Below are positions 17,899 to 28,018 of a DNA stretch of 64,000 bases, piece by piece. Origin of the DNA: Arthrobacter sp. OVS8 (lineage in GTDB: Bacteria; Actinomycetota; Actinomycetes; Actinomycetales; Micrococcaceae); the NCBI GenBank assembly GCA_028370155.1, contig CP116670.1, positions 3,472,001-3,536,000 on the forward strand. The letters run 5' to 3'. Each line of letters opens with the position of its first letter. Positions within the stretch are counted from its first letter, which is position 1. The position numbers and the translations under genes were made by a program. The notes beneath the pieces are model-generated. The model had not been told where the DNA came from. It worked only from the letters and a program-made list of their open reading frames with translations, and searched no databases.

Positions 17899-19726
17899 CG
17901 GGAAACCTCCTCGGCGTTAAGGCCGGACAGCTCTGAGTCCAGCAGATCGGAGTCCAGGTCGCGCGGCTCCGGGTCGAGGCTGGCAATCACGTAGCGGTAG
18001 TGGGGGTTCTCCGCGAGCAGTTCGGTGTGGGTGCCGACGGCGGTGATCCGGCCGTCCTCCAGCAGCGCCACCCGGTCCGCCAGCGCGACGGTGGACGGCC
18101 GGTGGGCCACAATCAGCGTCGTGGTGGCGGTGAGCACCTCCCGCAGCCTGGTCTCGACGAGTTCCTCGGTATGGACGTCGAGGGCGGACAGCGGATCGTC
18201 CAGGACCAGCACCCTGGGACGGGCGGCGATGGCCCGGGCCAGGGCGATGCGCTGCCGCTGCCCGCCGGAGAGGCTGAGACCCTCCTCACCGATCAGGGTG
18301 TCCAGCCCGTCCGGGAGCGAGTACGCGAAGTGGGCCTGGGCGACGTCGAGCGCCTCCTCGAGGGCCTCCTCGCGGCGCTCGGGCGGGAGTCCGGCCGGGG
18401 CGCCGAGCAGGACGTTGTCGCGGACCGAGCTGGAGAACAGGGTGGTGTCTTCGAACGCGACGGCGACCACCGTGCGGAGGTCCTCGACGCTGAACTCGCG
18501 CAGGTCCACCCCGTCGATGGTGATGGAGCCGGCGGTGACGTCGTACAGGCGGGGGACCAGCTGGAGCAGGGCGCTCTTGCCGCTGCCCGTGATTCCGACC
18601 AGGGCCATGGTTTCACCGGGCTTGATGTCCAGGGTGACGTCGCTGAGGATCGGGTTGTCCGGAGCGTCCTCGTAGGCGAAGGTGGCGTTGTTAAAGCTGA
18701 GGGCGCCCTGCAGCTCAGAGGGGCTGCACGGATGTTCCGGGCTGGTGATCGTGTTCACGGAGTCCATCACCTCGAAATGCCGGTCCACGGCGGTCTTGGC
18801 GGTGAGCGCCATGGCCAGCAGCATGCCGCAGAATTCCACCGGGGCGGCGATCACGGCGGCGGTGGCGAAGAACGCCACCAATGCGCCGATGCTCAGCTCG
18901 CCGGTGGAGGCCAGCAGGATGCCGACGACGAGGCCGGTCCCGAGGGCCAGCTCCGGCAGGAGGGTGACCACCAGGCTGAAGGTGGCAACGTGCTTGGCCT
19001 TGGCGATCTCCGTCTGGCGGAGCTCCTCCGCCTGTTCGTTGAAGTTCTCCAGTGCCTCGCGGCTACGGCCGAACGCCTTGAGGACGCGGATCCCGTGGAC
19101 CGATTCCTCGACCGTGGTGGCGAGGTCGCCGGCCTGGTCCTGGCTGCGCCGGGCCACCTTGCTGAAGCGGGTGCGGAAGCGGAAGCCGTAGATCATGATG
19201 GGCACCGCGGCGGCGAGGAAGATCAGTGCCAGCTGCCAGCTCATCGCGAACATCACGGCCACGCCGATCACGACGGTCAGGGTGGTGACCACAAGCATGA
19301 TGGCGCCGAAGGCCATCCAACGGCGCAGGAAGTTCAGGTCGGTCATGGCGCGGGAGAGCAGCTGCCCGGAGCCCCACCGGTCATGGAAGGAGACCGTCAG
19401 ATCCTGCAGGTGGCCGTAGAGGGACACCCGCATCCGGGTCTCCACCGTGGTGGCGGGGTTGATGACGAACTGCCGGCGCAGCGCCACAAGGCCGGCCTCG
19501 GCGATGCCCAGGCCCAGGATCACGAGGAGGCGGTCCAGACCGCGTCCGTGCTGCCGCCGGGTTCCAGTGACTGGTTGATCAGCACCCGCAGCACCTGGGG
19601 GATGGTCAGGGCCACCACGCTGGCGAGCAGGGCGCAGAGCAGGCCCATGACCAGCCGCGGAATGATCGGCTTGACGTGCGGATAGAGACGGCTGATGGAG
19701 GAGAAAAATGAGGTCTGCTTGGCCAT
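17895..19726 (-). CDS. ABC exporter subunit with degenerate Walker B (one frameshift)
   Basis: The partner half-transporter. The N-terminus ([20 protein letters not shown]) and the first helix are separated from the rest by a lost base near 19530; restored length is 610 residues. The ATPase domain has Walker [10 protein letters not shown], consensus signature LSGGQRQR and Walker [13 protein letters not shown], with Asp in place of the catalytic Glu. With the partner's VSAGQ signature this defines one degenerate and one competent ATP site, as known for asymmetric heterodimeric exporters. It is first in the operon. Repeated operator-like sequences lie upstream. Confidence 0.9.
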
Positions 19727-19739
19727 GCCTGCTTCTTAA

Positions 19740-19791
19740 AACGCAACTGCGAAATAGCTAACGCAACTGGATGTAGTTTCCTGTAGCAACT
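19740..19791 (-). promoter_or_regulatory. Direct repeats before the ABC exporter operon
   Basis: AACGCAACTG occurs at 19740-19749 and 19760-19769, 20 bases apart or about two helix turns, and a third GCAACT lies at 19786-19791 next to a small dyad (GTAGTT ... AACTAC). Spacing and position just upstream of the start at 19726 suit a regulator site. No regulator gene is adjacent. Confidence 0.45.
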
Positions 19792-19895
19792 ACCCTAGGC
19801 CATCGGGTGACCGGGTTCACAGGAAAATCGACAGCATCAGGATCTCGCCCAGTAATTACATTCCGCAATGGCTGCGCGGCGCGCCGCTTACGGGA

Positions 19896-20028
19896 GGGCA
19901 TGCCCAGTCCCGGACGCGGGCAGTGGGCATGGGGCCCTGCCTTGCCGCGGGGCATGTCCAGTTCATGGCGCGGGCAGTGGACATAGGCCCGCTATGTCCA
20001 TCGGTGGGGCACACGGGAGGGCATGCCC
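19896..20028. repeat. Cluster B of GGGCATG repeats in a 327-base gap
   Basis: The gene-free stretch 19727-20053 holds the ABC control region and this cluster: GGGCATGCCC (19896-19905), GGGCATGGGG (19925-19934), GGGCATGTCC (19950-19959), GGACATAGGC (19979-19988), CTATGTCC (19992-19999) and GGGCATGCCC (20019-20028). Several are preceded by CAGT. The copies recur every 20-30 bases. No open frame with a ribosome site fits here. Confidence 0.7.
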
Positions 20029-20053
20029 GGCGGTGGCGAAGGGAGAGGCGGGC

Positions 20054-20919
20054 TCAGGAACGCGCAGTGAGCGTCAGCATGACCGCCTCGGGCGGCAGGC
20101 GATCCTGACCGGCGCGAAACGGGAGGTGCCGATGCCGCCCGAGACGTTCACCGGCGTCGTGCGTCCGTTGTTTTCCCAGTCGTGCAGGCCTTTGGCGCGC
20201 CAGGTCGGGAGGTCGCAGTTGGCGACGAGGGCGCCGTAACCCGGGACGCAGATCTGGCCGCCGTGCGTGTGCCCGGCCAGCAGCAGGTCGGCGCCGTCCT
20301 CGGTAAAACGGTCAAGGACGCGCTGGTAGGGGGCGTGGATGACGGCGACGCGGAGATGCGGCCGGCTGTCCCGGCCCTTCGTGCCCCGGGGCCAGCCGGC
20401 ATACCGTTCAAGACCCAGGTGCGGATCGTCGACGCCGGAAAAATCAACGCGCAGGCCTTTGATCACCAGCGACTGGCAGCGGTTGGTCAGGTCCACCCAG
20501 CCGCCCATGCCGAAGCCTGCACGGAGCCGGGGCCAGTCCAGCCGGGCCGGTTCCTTGGTGTGCGAGGAGGGCCCCTGGAAATACGACACCGGGTTCTTCA
20601 GCGTCGGGGCGAAGTAATCGTTCGAGCCCGGCACAAAGACGCCGGGGAACTCCATCAGCGGGTGGAGCGAGTCCAGCAGGGGCTGCACGGACTTGGCGTG
20701 GCTGAGGTTGTCGCCGGTGTTCACCACCAGGTCCGGCCGCAGTTCCGCAAGCGAGGCCAGCCAGTCGGCCTTCCGGTGCTGCCCCGGCACAAAGTGAATG
20801 TCGCTGAGGTGCAGCACCCGGATCGGGCCAAAGCCGGCCGGGAGGATGGGCAGGGTCTCTTCCCGCAGGACGAACTGGTTCTTCTCCCACAGCCCGTAGC
20901 CGGTCACTGCGGCGCCCAT
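20054..20919 (-). CDS. Metallophosphoesterase (frame break near the end)
   Basis: The calcineurin-like fold is clear: LHLSDIHF (metal ligands Asp and His), NTGDNLSH, PGSNDY, VIHAP and LAGHTHGGQICVPGYG. The N-terminus has a hydrophobic stretch, as in membrane-anchored relatives. As written the frame stops at 20074; adding one base near 20105 gives the expected end EAVMLTLTARS and a stop at 20054. Similarity continues upstream of ATG 20919 to a possible start at 20982 (CTG here, possibly a misread ATG). It follows the PBP gene closely, as in M. tuberculosis Rv3683/ponA2. The substrate is unknown. Confidence 0.84.
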
Positions 20920-21002
20920 CGCGGCACCGGCCGCGGCGGTAACGGCAAAGCCGCGCCCGATGCTCCGGACGCGGCTTACCAGATCAAATCCCCGGCCACG
21001 GG

Positions 21003-23279
21003 CTACTTCTTCTCTTCCTTCGGCGGTGCGGACGGCTCCGGTTCCTTCGGGGCCGCGCTCTCCGTCGACGGAGCCTTCTCGCTGTTGTTGTTGTCGCTGT
21101 TGTTGTTGCTGGGCGGCTGGTACGGCGCGGCTTCGTACAACAGGTTCGACGGCGGTTCCGGGAACGGCTCCGTGCCGTGCGAGGGGCGATCTGCGCCATG
21201 AACTGGGAGAACATGGGGCCGGCGATCATGTAACCGTCGATGCCCTTGTAGAAGTTCCCGTTGATCGTGATGTTCTGCCCGGCGCGCGTCTGGTTGGTCA
21301 GCGGATCGCCGAACCAGGCAGCTGTCGCGAGGCCCGTGGTGTGGCCGACAACCCAGGTGGAACCGTTGTTGTTCGACGTACCGGTCTTGGCCGCGATCGG
21401 GAAGTTTGTCCGGGTGGAGATCCTCGGCTGAATGAGTGAGCCGGAACCGCGGTTCAGGACCTCCTGCAGCGCGTAGTTCACGCCGCGGGCGACCTCCGGC
21501 TTGAGCGCGTCCCGGCAGTTCGAGGCCTGGGCGGGCAGCTGGGCCCCGGTCGCATCCGTCACGGACGTGATGGCGATCGGCGCGCAGTACCGGCCGTCGT
21601 TGGCGAAGGTGGCGAACGCACTGGCCATGGTCAGCGGCGAGGTCTGGGTGGAACCCAGAAGGTTGGCCACAACAGACATGTTGACCGGCGAGTTGTCGAG
21701 ACCGTTGTGGATGCCCACCGCGTCCACGATCTTTTGAATCCCGCAGAAGTCCAGCTGCGCGGCGGAGGCGAACGTGACCGTGTTAATGGAGTTGTAGAGG
21801 CCCCGCAGGACCGTCATGGGCTTGTAGTAGCCCTCTTCGGCGTTCTGCAGGTCGGGTGCGGCGCCCAGGCCTTCTTCGGCGGAGTTGTAGGCGCCCGTGG
21901 TGGTGCCGCAGGAGTTCCGCCACTGGAAGTTCAGGGGTACTTCCGCACAGAGCCGTCCACCACCGTGTTCATGGATTTGCCCTCGTCCAGCCACTGGGCG
22001 AACGTGAACGGCTTCATGGTGGAGCCGGGCTGGGCGCCGCCGAGGCCATTCAGGTCGCCACCCTTTTCGTCGAATTTGTCGACGTTGAAGTTGAGCTGGG
22101 AGTCGAACTTCCCTTGGCCGGCAGCCACGACGTGTTCTGGGCCATGTTGGTGATTTTGCCCGTGCCGGGTTCCACGGAGACCAGGGCGGCGCCCCACTTG
22201 TCCGGGTTCGCGCCGGCAGCGGCATCCACCTGCGCCTGGGCGGCCTTCTGCGCGGCGGGCTCCAGCGTGGTCTTGATCGTCAGGCCGCCGCGGAAGACCT
22301 TCCGCTCACGTTCTTTCGCGTCCGCGCCGTACGCGGGGTTGTTGAGCAGCAGGTGCAGCACGTAATCGCAGAAGTACGGCGACGTGGGCGAGTAGGCGCA
22401 GCCCTGGCGGGGCTGGGTCACCTTGGTGGTGACCGGCGTGGCGACGGCGGCTTCGTAGTCCGCCTGCTTGATCTTGCCCTGCGTGTACATGGCCTTGAGG
22501 ACCAGGTCGCGGCGGTTCTTGGCGTTGTCCGGGTTGGAGATCGGATCGTAGAACGACGGGCTGTTCACGACGCCGGCGAGAAGGGCGGCCTGCGGCAGGG
22601 TCAGTTTCTTGGCTGTGGTGCTGAAGAACAGCCGCGAGGCTGCCTCAATGCCGTAGGCGTCGCGGTTGAAAAAGACGATGTTGAGGTAGCCCTCAAGGAT
22701 CTCCTCCTTGGTGAACTTCTTCTCCAGGGCGATGGCCAGCTTCATCTCGCGGAGCTTGTCGCCGACGCCTTTGTTCACGCCGTTCAGCAGGACCTCGTCG
22801 CCCTTGCCCTCGGCCTCGAGGGAGGAGTTGATGACGTTGTTCACGTACTGCTGCGTGATGGTCGACGCGCCCTGCTTGTTGCCGCGGGCGGTGCTGACCA
22901 GCGCGCGCATGATGCCGGTGGTGTCCACGCCGCCGTGTTCGTAGAAGCGGCTGTCCTCGATGGCGATCACCGCGTTCTTGATGTGCGGGGACATGTCATC
23001 CAGCGAGACGCGGGTGCGGTTCTCAAGGTAGAGGTTGGCGATGACGCTGCCGTCGGCCGCCAGAATCTTGGTGGACTGGCTCGGCGGATCAACTTTCAGC
23101 TCCGCCGGGAGGGTGTCGAAGAATTTGATCGATCCGCTGGCCGAGCTGCCGGTAACGGCAGCCGCAGGGACCAGCAGTCCCGCCACCAGGACGCCACAAA
23201 TGGCGCTCACGCCCAGGAAAAGAAGGATCTTTCCGAGGGTGGTGGCCGTGTCAAATAAAGGGTTCTTACCAGTCGCCAT
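21003..23279 (-). CDS. Bifunctional penicillin-binding protein, PonA class (several frameshifts)
   Basis: ATG 23279 opens MATGKNPLFDTATTLGKILL with one membrane helix. The GT51 transglycosylase domain has EDSRFYEHGGVDTTGIMRAL and GASTITQQYVNN. The transpeptidase domain has STMKPF (Ser nucleophile in SxxK) and KTGTSNNNGSTWVVGHTTG. The C-terminal tail is rich in Asn, Ser, Pro and Glu, ending PKEEKK. It polymerises and crosslinks peptidoglycan outside the membrane. Frame breaks lie near 22110, 21940 and 21190; the reconstructed length of about 760 residues is normal. The neighbours match the actinobacterial ponA cluster, but no whiB gene lies upstream. Confidence 0.92.
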
Positions 23280-23316
23280 GTTTTCCACTTTACCGGCAAG
23301 GACTAGGCTTTAGCTC

Positions 23317-23472
23317 ATGACCAAATGGGAGTACGCCACGATTCCGCTCATTATCCACGCCACAAAGCAGATTTTGGACCAGTGGGGTGACGACGGCTGG
23401 GAGCTTGTCCAAGTTGTTCCGGGCCCCGAAGGAAACGGCCTGGTTGCCTATCTCAAGAGGGAGAAGCAGTAG
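23317..23472 (+). CDS. DUF4177 small protein
   Basis: A 51-residue protein, MTKWEYATIPLIIHATKQIL then DQWGDDGWELVQVV, the compact DUF4177 form found between ponA and ridA in many actinobacteria (Rv3678A-like). Function unknown. It ends 2 bases before the ridA start, so the two form an operon. It is divergent from the PBP gene, with only 37 bases between the starts, leaving little room for two promoters. Confidence 0.85.
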   Translation: MTKWEYATIPLIIHATKQILDQWGDDGWELVQVVPGPEGNGLVAYLKREKQ

Positions 23473-23474
23473 CC

Positions 23475-24044
23475 ATGAGCACCCCCGCATCCGCCGCTCC
23501 GGGCGCGTCCGGAGCCTCCGAAACTCCGGACCGCAGCACCTCAGGCACGGGCGCGTCGTCCGCCGTCGAGCAGCGCCTTGCCGAGCTGGGCCTGACCCTG
23601 CCGGAGGTTGCCGCCCCGGTGGCCGCCTACGTCCCCGCTGTGATCTCCGGCAACCATGTCTACACCTCGGGACAGCTGCCGTTCATCAACGGCAAGCTCG
23701 AAGCCACCGGCAAGGTGTCCTCCGGCAGCGAAGGCGCCTCGGACGAGGCCACGGTCTCACCGGACGCCGCCCAGCGGTACGCCGCAGTGTGCGCCGTCAA
23801 CGCCCTGGCGGCCGTGAAGAGCGTCATCGGGGACCTCGACCGGATCACGCGGATTGTCAAGGTTGTCGGGTTCGTCTCCTCGGACCCGTCGTTCACCGGC
23901 CAGCCCGGTGTGATCAACGGCGCGTCCGACCTGCTGGGCAAGGTCCTCGGCGACGCCGGCCAGCACGCACGGTCCGCCGTCGGCGTTGCCGTCCTTCCGC
24001 TCGACTCGCCGGTTGAAGTCGAACTGATCGCCGAATTCGCCTAG
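23475..24044 (+). CDS. RidA-family protein
   Basis: An intact 189-residue protein. The first 30 residues are a low-complexity Ser/Ala-rich lead. The RidA fold follows with VISGNHVYTSGQLPFINGKL and a C-terminal HARSAVGVAVLPLDSPVEVE, which includes the Arg that binds carboxylates in imine deaminases. Members hydrolyse reactive enamines and imines formed by PLP enzymes. This longer subgroup (Rv3678c type) has no proven substrate. It lies in the conserved order DUF4177-ridA-NUDIX. Confidence 0.9.
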   Translation: MSTPASAAPGASGASETPDRSTSGTGASSAVEQRLAELGLTLPEVAAPVAAYVPAVISGNHVYTSGQLPFINGKLEATGKVSSGSEGASDEATVSPDAAQRYAAVCAVNALAAVKSVIGDLDRITRIVKVVGFVSSDPSFTGQPGVINGASDLLGKVLGDAGQHARSAVGVAVLPLDSPVEVELIAEFA

Positions 24045-24059
24045 AGGGCCGGTCACTTC

Positions 24060-24967
24060 CTTGCCTCAGTTAGCCCGACGACTGTTTGTCCTCCCCGGAT
24101 CTTGAGGGGCGGCCCGCAGCTGGCTTGAACACGGCGAACGGACCCCCGGGCGGCACGGTTCGCTTCCTCGGTGGTGCTGCTTCGTGATTCGCCCACCGGT
24201 CTGGAGACCTGGCTGGGTTACCGGCCGGGATCGTCACCCTTGGGCATTCTCGCTTTTCCGGGCGGATCGCTGGAGGCGTCCGACGATGACGCGGTCGGCT
24301 GGCTGGGCCCCTCACCGCAGCATTGGGCGGAGCAGATGGGCACCGACGACGTCGGACTGGCGCGCCGCCACGTGGTGGGCGCCATCCGTGAACTGTTTGA
24401 GGAAACCGGCGTGCTCCTGGCGGCCCGGACCTGTCCACCACGGTGGAGGCCACGTCTTCGGCCGAGTGGATGCGGGCCCGGGTGGCCGTGGCGGAGCAGG
24501 AGAAGTCCTTTACCGAGGTGCTGGCCAAACGCGGGCTCTCCGTCCGGACGGACCTGCTCAAGCCCCTGGTCAACTGGCTCAGCCCGGACTTCGCGCACCG
24601 CCGCTTCAACACCCGCTATTTCGCGGCCACGGTGCCGATGAACCAGCAGCCCTCGTTGCTGGCCAGCAAGGGCGTGTGGGGCCGCTGGGTGTGCGCCCGG
24701 AAGGTCATCGACGGCCGCGACACCACCGAGCTCGGCGATGAGGTGGGCCAGGAGAACACCGTCGGGCTCACCCTTGGCCAGCTGCTGGTGCCCGGCTCGG
24801 AGATCATGCTGGAGAAGATGGCGGCAGCCAACGGCTGCATCGCCTACCTGAGCTACAAGCGCAAGGCCCACGTCTACCAGCCGAAGCTTGTCGAGGAAAA
24901 CGGCCAGCTCCTGCTCGAGGTGGAGGCGGCCAAGACGGTCGCCGGAGAACCCCAGCGCGAACGCTGA
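24060..24967 (+). CDS. NUDIX hydrolase (several frameshifts)
   Basis: The protein probably starts at TTG 24060 (LPQLARRLFVLP) and reads in pieces: SVVLLRDSPTGLETWLGYRP, LGILAFPGGSLEASDDDAVG, GAIRELFEETGVLL (the NUDIX core REXXEE), then after about 24430 TSSAEWMRARVAVAEQEKSF, LSPDFAHRRFNTRYFAATVP and a C-terminal region ending TVAGEPQRER. The glycine-to-REXXEE gap is longer than in the standard box, as in NUDT19-like actinobacterial members. Breaks lie near 24100, 24160 and 24430. It probably hydrolyses nucleoside- or CoA-linked diphosphates. It follows ridA. Confidence 0.82.
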
Positions 24968-25048
24968 GGCCGGGCGCTGAAGCGAGGTCCCCAGGGCATG
25001 GCCCGGAGTTGCGTCACCGGAGTTCCGTCTATTGCGGGCCTGCCAGCT

Positions 25049-25542
25049 TTAAGAGTTGACCGTCAGTGTGGCGGGGGCTGCCGTCTCCGGTCCGCCACAT
25101 TCGGCTGTCCCGCCGACCCGCTGCCAGGCCAACGACACCCTATTCTCGGCAAGGGTTTTTCCTGTTGCGTCCAAAGCCCGGACGATCACGGACCCGGGGA
25201 GTGCATGTCGAACCCAAAACGCCAACTGTCCGAGCCGGTTTTCTCGACCGTGATGCGACCCACGGTGGGACCACCACCCGGCGGAAAACCAAGACCGTTG
25301 GCCCCGGTGGGAGTTGCGGTCGCGGATGGGAGGACGGTCCTCGGTGCAGGGCTGTCCGTCGCCTGGGAACATGAGTCCGGGGTGCACAACTGCACCCATG
25401 AGACGTTGCGCGTGTCCCCATCCACGTCCACAGTGACGAAGTTGGCCCACCCGATTGCCGTGCAAACCCTCGCGCACCCCGCGACCGGCACCAGCGCCGG
25501 CAGCAAGACTGTCAGCCATGCAAGGGAGCGCAGGAGCGTCAT
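25049..25542 (-). CDS. Putative lipoprotein (one frameshift)
   Basis: ATG 25542 opens a signal sequence ending in the lipobox VAGC (about residues 20-23). About 140 residues of predicted beta-rich sequence follow, with Cys pairs near residues 28 and 53 and a Gly/Pro-rich middle (GANGLGFPPGGGPTVGRITV). After a lost base near 25190 the frame goes on with GSVIVRALDATGKTLAENRV and ends TLTVNS at 25049. I recognise no family. In related clusters a metallo-beta-lactamase gene often stands between the NUDIX and Crp genes; this lipoprotein takes that place here. Confidence 0.6.
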
Positions 25543-25633
25543 GCGGCCAGCATATGTCCGGTCCGCTGCCAGAAGCTACGCCCACCACCCTCTGCGACGA
25601 GCCGGGCTTGTCTGTAGGAGCATTCCCTCCGGT

Positions 25634-25806
25634 GGACATGCCCCGTGCTGCGCTCAAGCAGTGGGCATGTCCTCCGTCGATCCTCCCTGCCACTGGACCT
25701 GCCCTCCGCGGGCCCGAGCCAGTGGACATAGTGGCATTCTGCTCACTCCTACCTGCCAGGAACGGGCATGTCCGGCGGGGCGTGAGCCCCTGGGCTGGGC
25801 ATGTCC
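25634..25806. repeat. Cluster C of GGACATGCCC/GGGCATGTCC repeats in a 360-base gap
   Basis: The gene-free stretch 25543-25902 carries GGACATGCCC (25634-25643), GGGCATGTCC (25663-25672, 25764-25773 and 25797-25806), and variants GGACCTGCCC near 25695 and GGACATAGTG (25734-25743). Several are preceded by CAGT or CTG. It is the largest of three such clusters in the window. I see no gene here; the flanking lipoprotein and Crp genes both read leftward. Confidence 0.72.
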
Positions 25807-25902
25807 CACGGTCAGGCGTTCATTCGGGCTTTTAACCGCCGAAGGCCGGCTCCGTTTTCACGGGCGGCCTTCGGTGTACTGCGGGGCTACTACCAATCGG
25901 GC

Positions 25903-26579
25903 TTAGCGGGAGCGCTGGCGGAGGCGCTGCATGTCGAGGATGACGACTGCGCGGGCCTCCAGGCGCAGCCAGCCGCGCTGCACGAATTCGGCAAGGGCCT
26001 TGTTGACCGTTTCGCGGGACGCTCCGACCAGCTGGGCCAGTTCTTCCTGGGTGAGCTCGTGGGCCACCAGAACGCCGTCGGTCGCGGGACGGCCGAAGCG
26101 GTCCGCCAGGTCCAGCAGCGCCTTGGCGACGCGACCGGGAACGTCGGAGAAGACCAGGTCGGACAGGGAATCGTTGGTGCGCCGCAGGCGGCGTGCCAAG
26201 GCCTGCAGCAACTGCGCCGACACCTCGGGGCGGGTGCGCAGCAGGGCGTTCAGGCTCTCGTTCTTCAGACCGGCCAGCCGTGTTTCCGAGACGGCCGTTG
26301 CTGTGGCGGTCCGCGGGCTCGGATCGAACAGTGCCATCTCGCCGAAAAGCTCACCCGGGCCGAGGATGGCAAGCAGGGACTCCCGGCCGTCCGGGGACGT
26401 GCGGCCGAGCTTGACCTTGCCGGAGACGATGAAATAAAGCTGGTCGCCCTGGTCACCTTCCCGGAATACCGAGGCTCCGCGTGAGAGGTCCACCTCGGTG
26501 AGTTCGTCCGTCAGCAGACGGAACGCCTCGTCGTCGAGCGTGGCGAAAAGGGGGCGCGGCGCAATACCTCGATATCCAT
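25903..26579 (-). CDS. Crp/Fnr-family global regulator, GlxR-like (one frameshift)
   Basis: The first residues, MDIEVLRRAP, are followed by a lost base near 26550 (CCCCCTTTT for CCCCCCTTTT), then LFATLDDEAFRLLTDELTEV and the cyclic-nucleotide fold (FREGDQGDQLYFIVSGKVKL, LGPGELFGEMALFDPSPRTA), where Glu and Arg contact cAMP. The C-terminal winged helix reads ELTQEELAQLVGASRETVNK. Restored length is 225 residues, like GlxR and M. tuberculosis Crp (Rv3676), which control carbon and energy genes including acs. It is divergent from the marP-like gene. Confidence 0.92.
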
Positions 26580-26785
26580 GAAATCTCCTGACTAAAACTG
26601 TGTCGGCTGGGGCGCTTCAGCCATTGTTTCAGAATTTTGGCGCTTCTGTGACGTACTTGGCACCGAAACGCGCCAAACGTCGTGGCAGGGCGAGCCTGCC
26701 GGCTGTCCGCGGCCTCCGCGGGCGCTCGGCAAACTGTCAGCCTGCGCCGGTAGAATTGGGACTTACCCGCCTATAAGGAGCATCG

Positions 26786-27968
26786 GTGTTCGGCTTGACC
26801 ATCCTGGACCTCGTGTTGATTCTGACACTGCTGTCCTACCTGTTCCACGGCCTTCGCAACGGCTTCCTCGTCACGGTCGGCGGCATCGCCGGATTCGCCG
26901 CGGGCGCCGTGGCCGCGTTTGTGTCCGTCCCCATTGTCAGCGGCCTGGTGGAGGACAGCGGCTGGCGCCTCACGGCGATCATCGCCACCGCCGTGCTGCT
27001 GATGATGCTGGGGCACGGGCTCGGCACCGCCATCGGGCGCAGCGTGCGCAGCGCCGTCAAGATCAACCCGCTGCGGTCCATGGACCGGCTGGCGGCGGAG
27101 GCGTCAACGTGGTGGTCTCCGCCCTGGTGATGTCGATGCTGGCATTCAGCATCGGCGCGCTGGGCGTGCCCTTCGTCTCCCAGCCGCTCGCCGAATCCAA
27201 AGTGATCCGCTTCATCGACGGCGTGACGCCCGTACCGCTGAAAACCTCGATGGCCCAGCTGCGGTCCGCGGTGATCGGTGAAGGCATCCCGACGCTGTTC
27301 GAGGGCATCGGGGAAGGCCAGCCGGTGGCCATCCCGGACACCAGCACCGACACCCCGTCGCTGAACCGGGCCGCGGCCTCTGTCCTGAAGATCGCCGGCA
27401 CCGCCTACCAGTGCGGACAGAACCAGACCGGGACCGGTTTCGTGGTCTCGCCCGGCCGCGTGGTCACGAACGCCCACGTGGTTGCCGGCGTGCCGGAGCC
27501 GGTGGTGGAGATCCCCGGCGCGGGCGCCCTGCCCGGGCGCGTCGTGTACTTCGACGCCCAGCATGACCTCGCGGTCGTGGCCGTGGACGGCCTGCGGTCC
27601 GCCCCGCTGCCCTTAGCTCCGACCTGCCGGCCGGCAGCCCGGCGGCGTTCTCCGGGTACCCTCACGGCGGCCTGTTCCAGTCCAAACCTGCCACCGTGCA
27701 GGACATCGCGACAGTGCTGGTCCCGGACATCTACGGCAACAACCCCGCCCCCGCGGACGTGTACCGGATCGCCGGGGACGTCCAGCCGGGCAACTCGGGA
27801 GGCCCGCTGCTGACCAACGACGGCCAGGTGGCGGGAGTAATTTTCGCCAAGGCCACCAGCGGATCCTCGCTCGGTTACGCCATCACCATGGAGGATCTGG
27901 GACCGGTCGCCGCCCAGGCGCCGGGCCTGGCGAACGCGGTCTCCCCAGGCCAGTGCATCCAGAAGTAA
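26786..27968 (+). CDS. MarP-like membrane serine protease (two frameshifts)
   Basis: The start GTG 26786 follows ATAAGGAG. The first 130 residues are a CvpA-type domain with four membrane helices. The periplasmic trypsin-like protease follows: GTGFVVSPGRVVTNAHVVAG (catalytic His), YFDAQHDLAVVAV (Asp) and GDVQPGNSGGPLLTNDGQVA (Ser). Lost bases near 27105 and 27615 break it; the restored length is 394 residues, matching MarP (Rv3671c), which protects mycobacteria from acid by processing cell-wall enzymes. Two Cys around the protease domain may form its known regulatory disulfide. The acid-resistance role is by analogy. Confidence 0.9.
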
Positions 27969-28018
27969 CAGACCGGAACTAACAGTCCGGAAGCAGCAGG
28001 CCGCCCCGATGGGACCGG

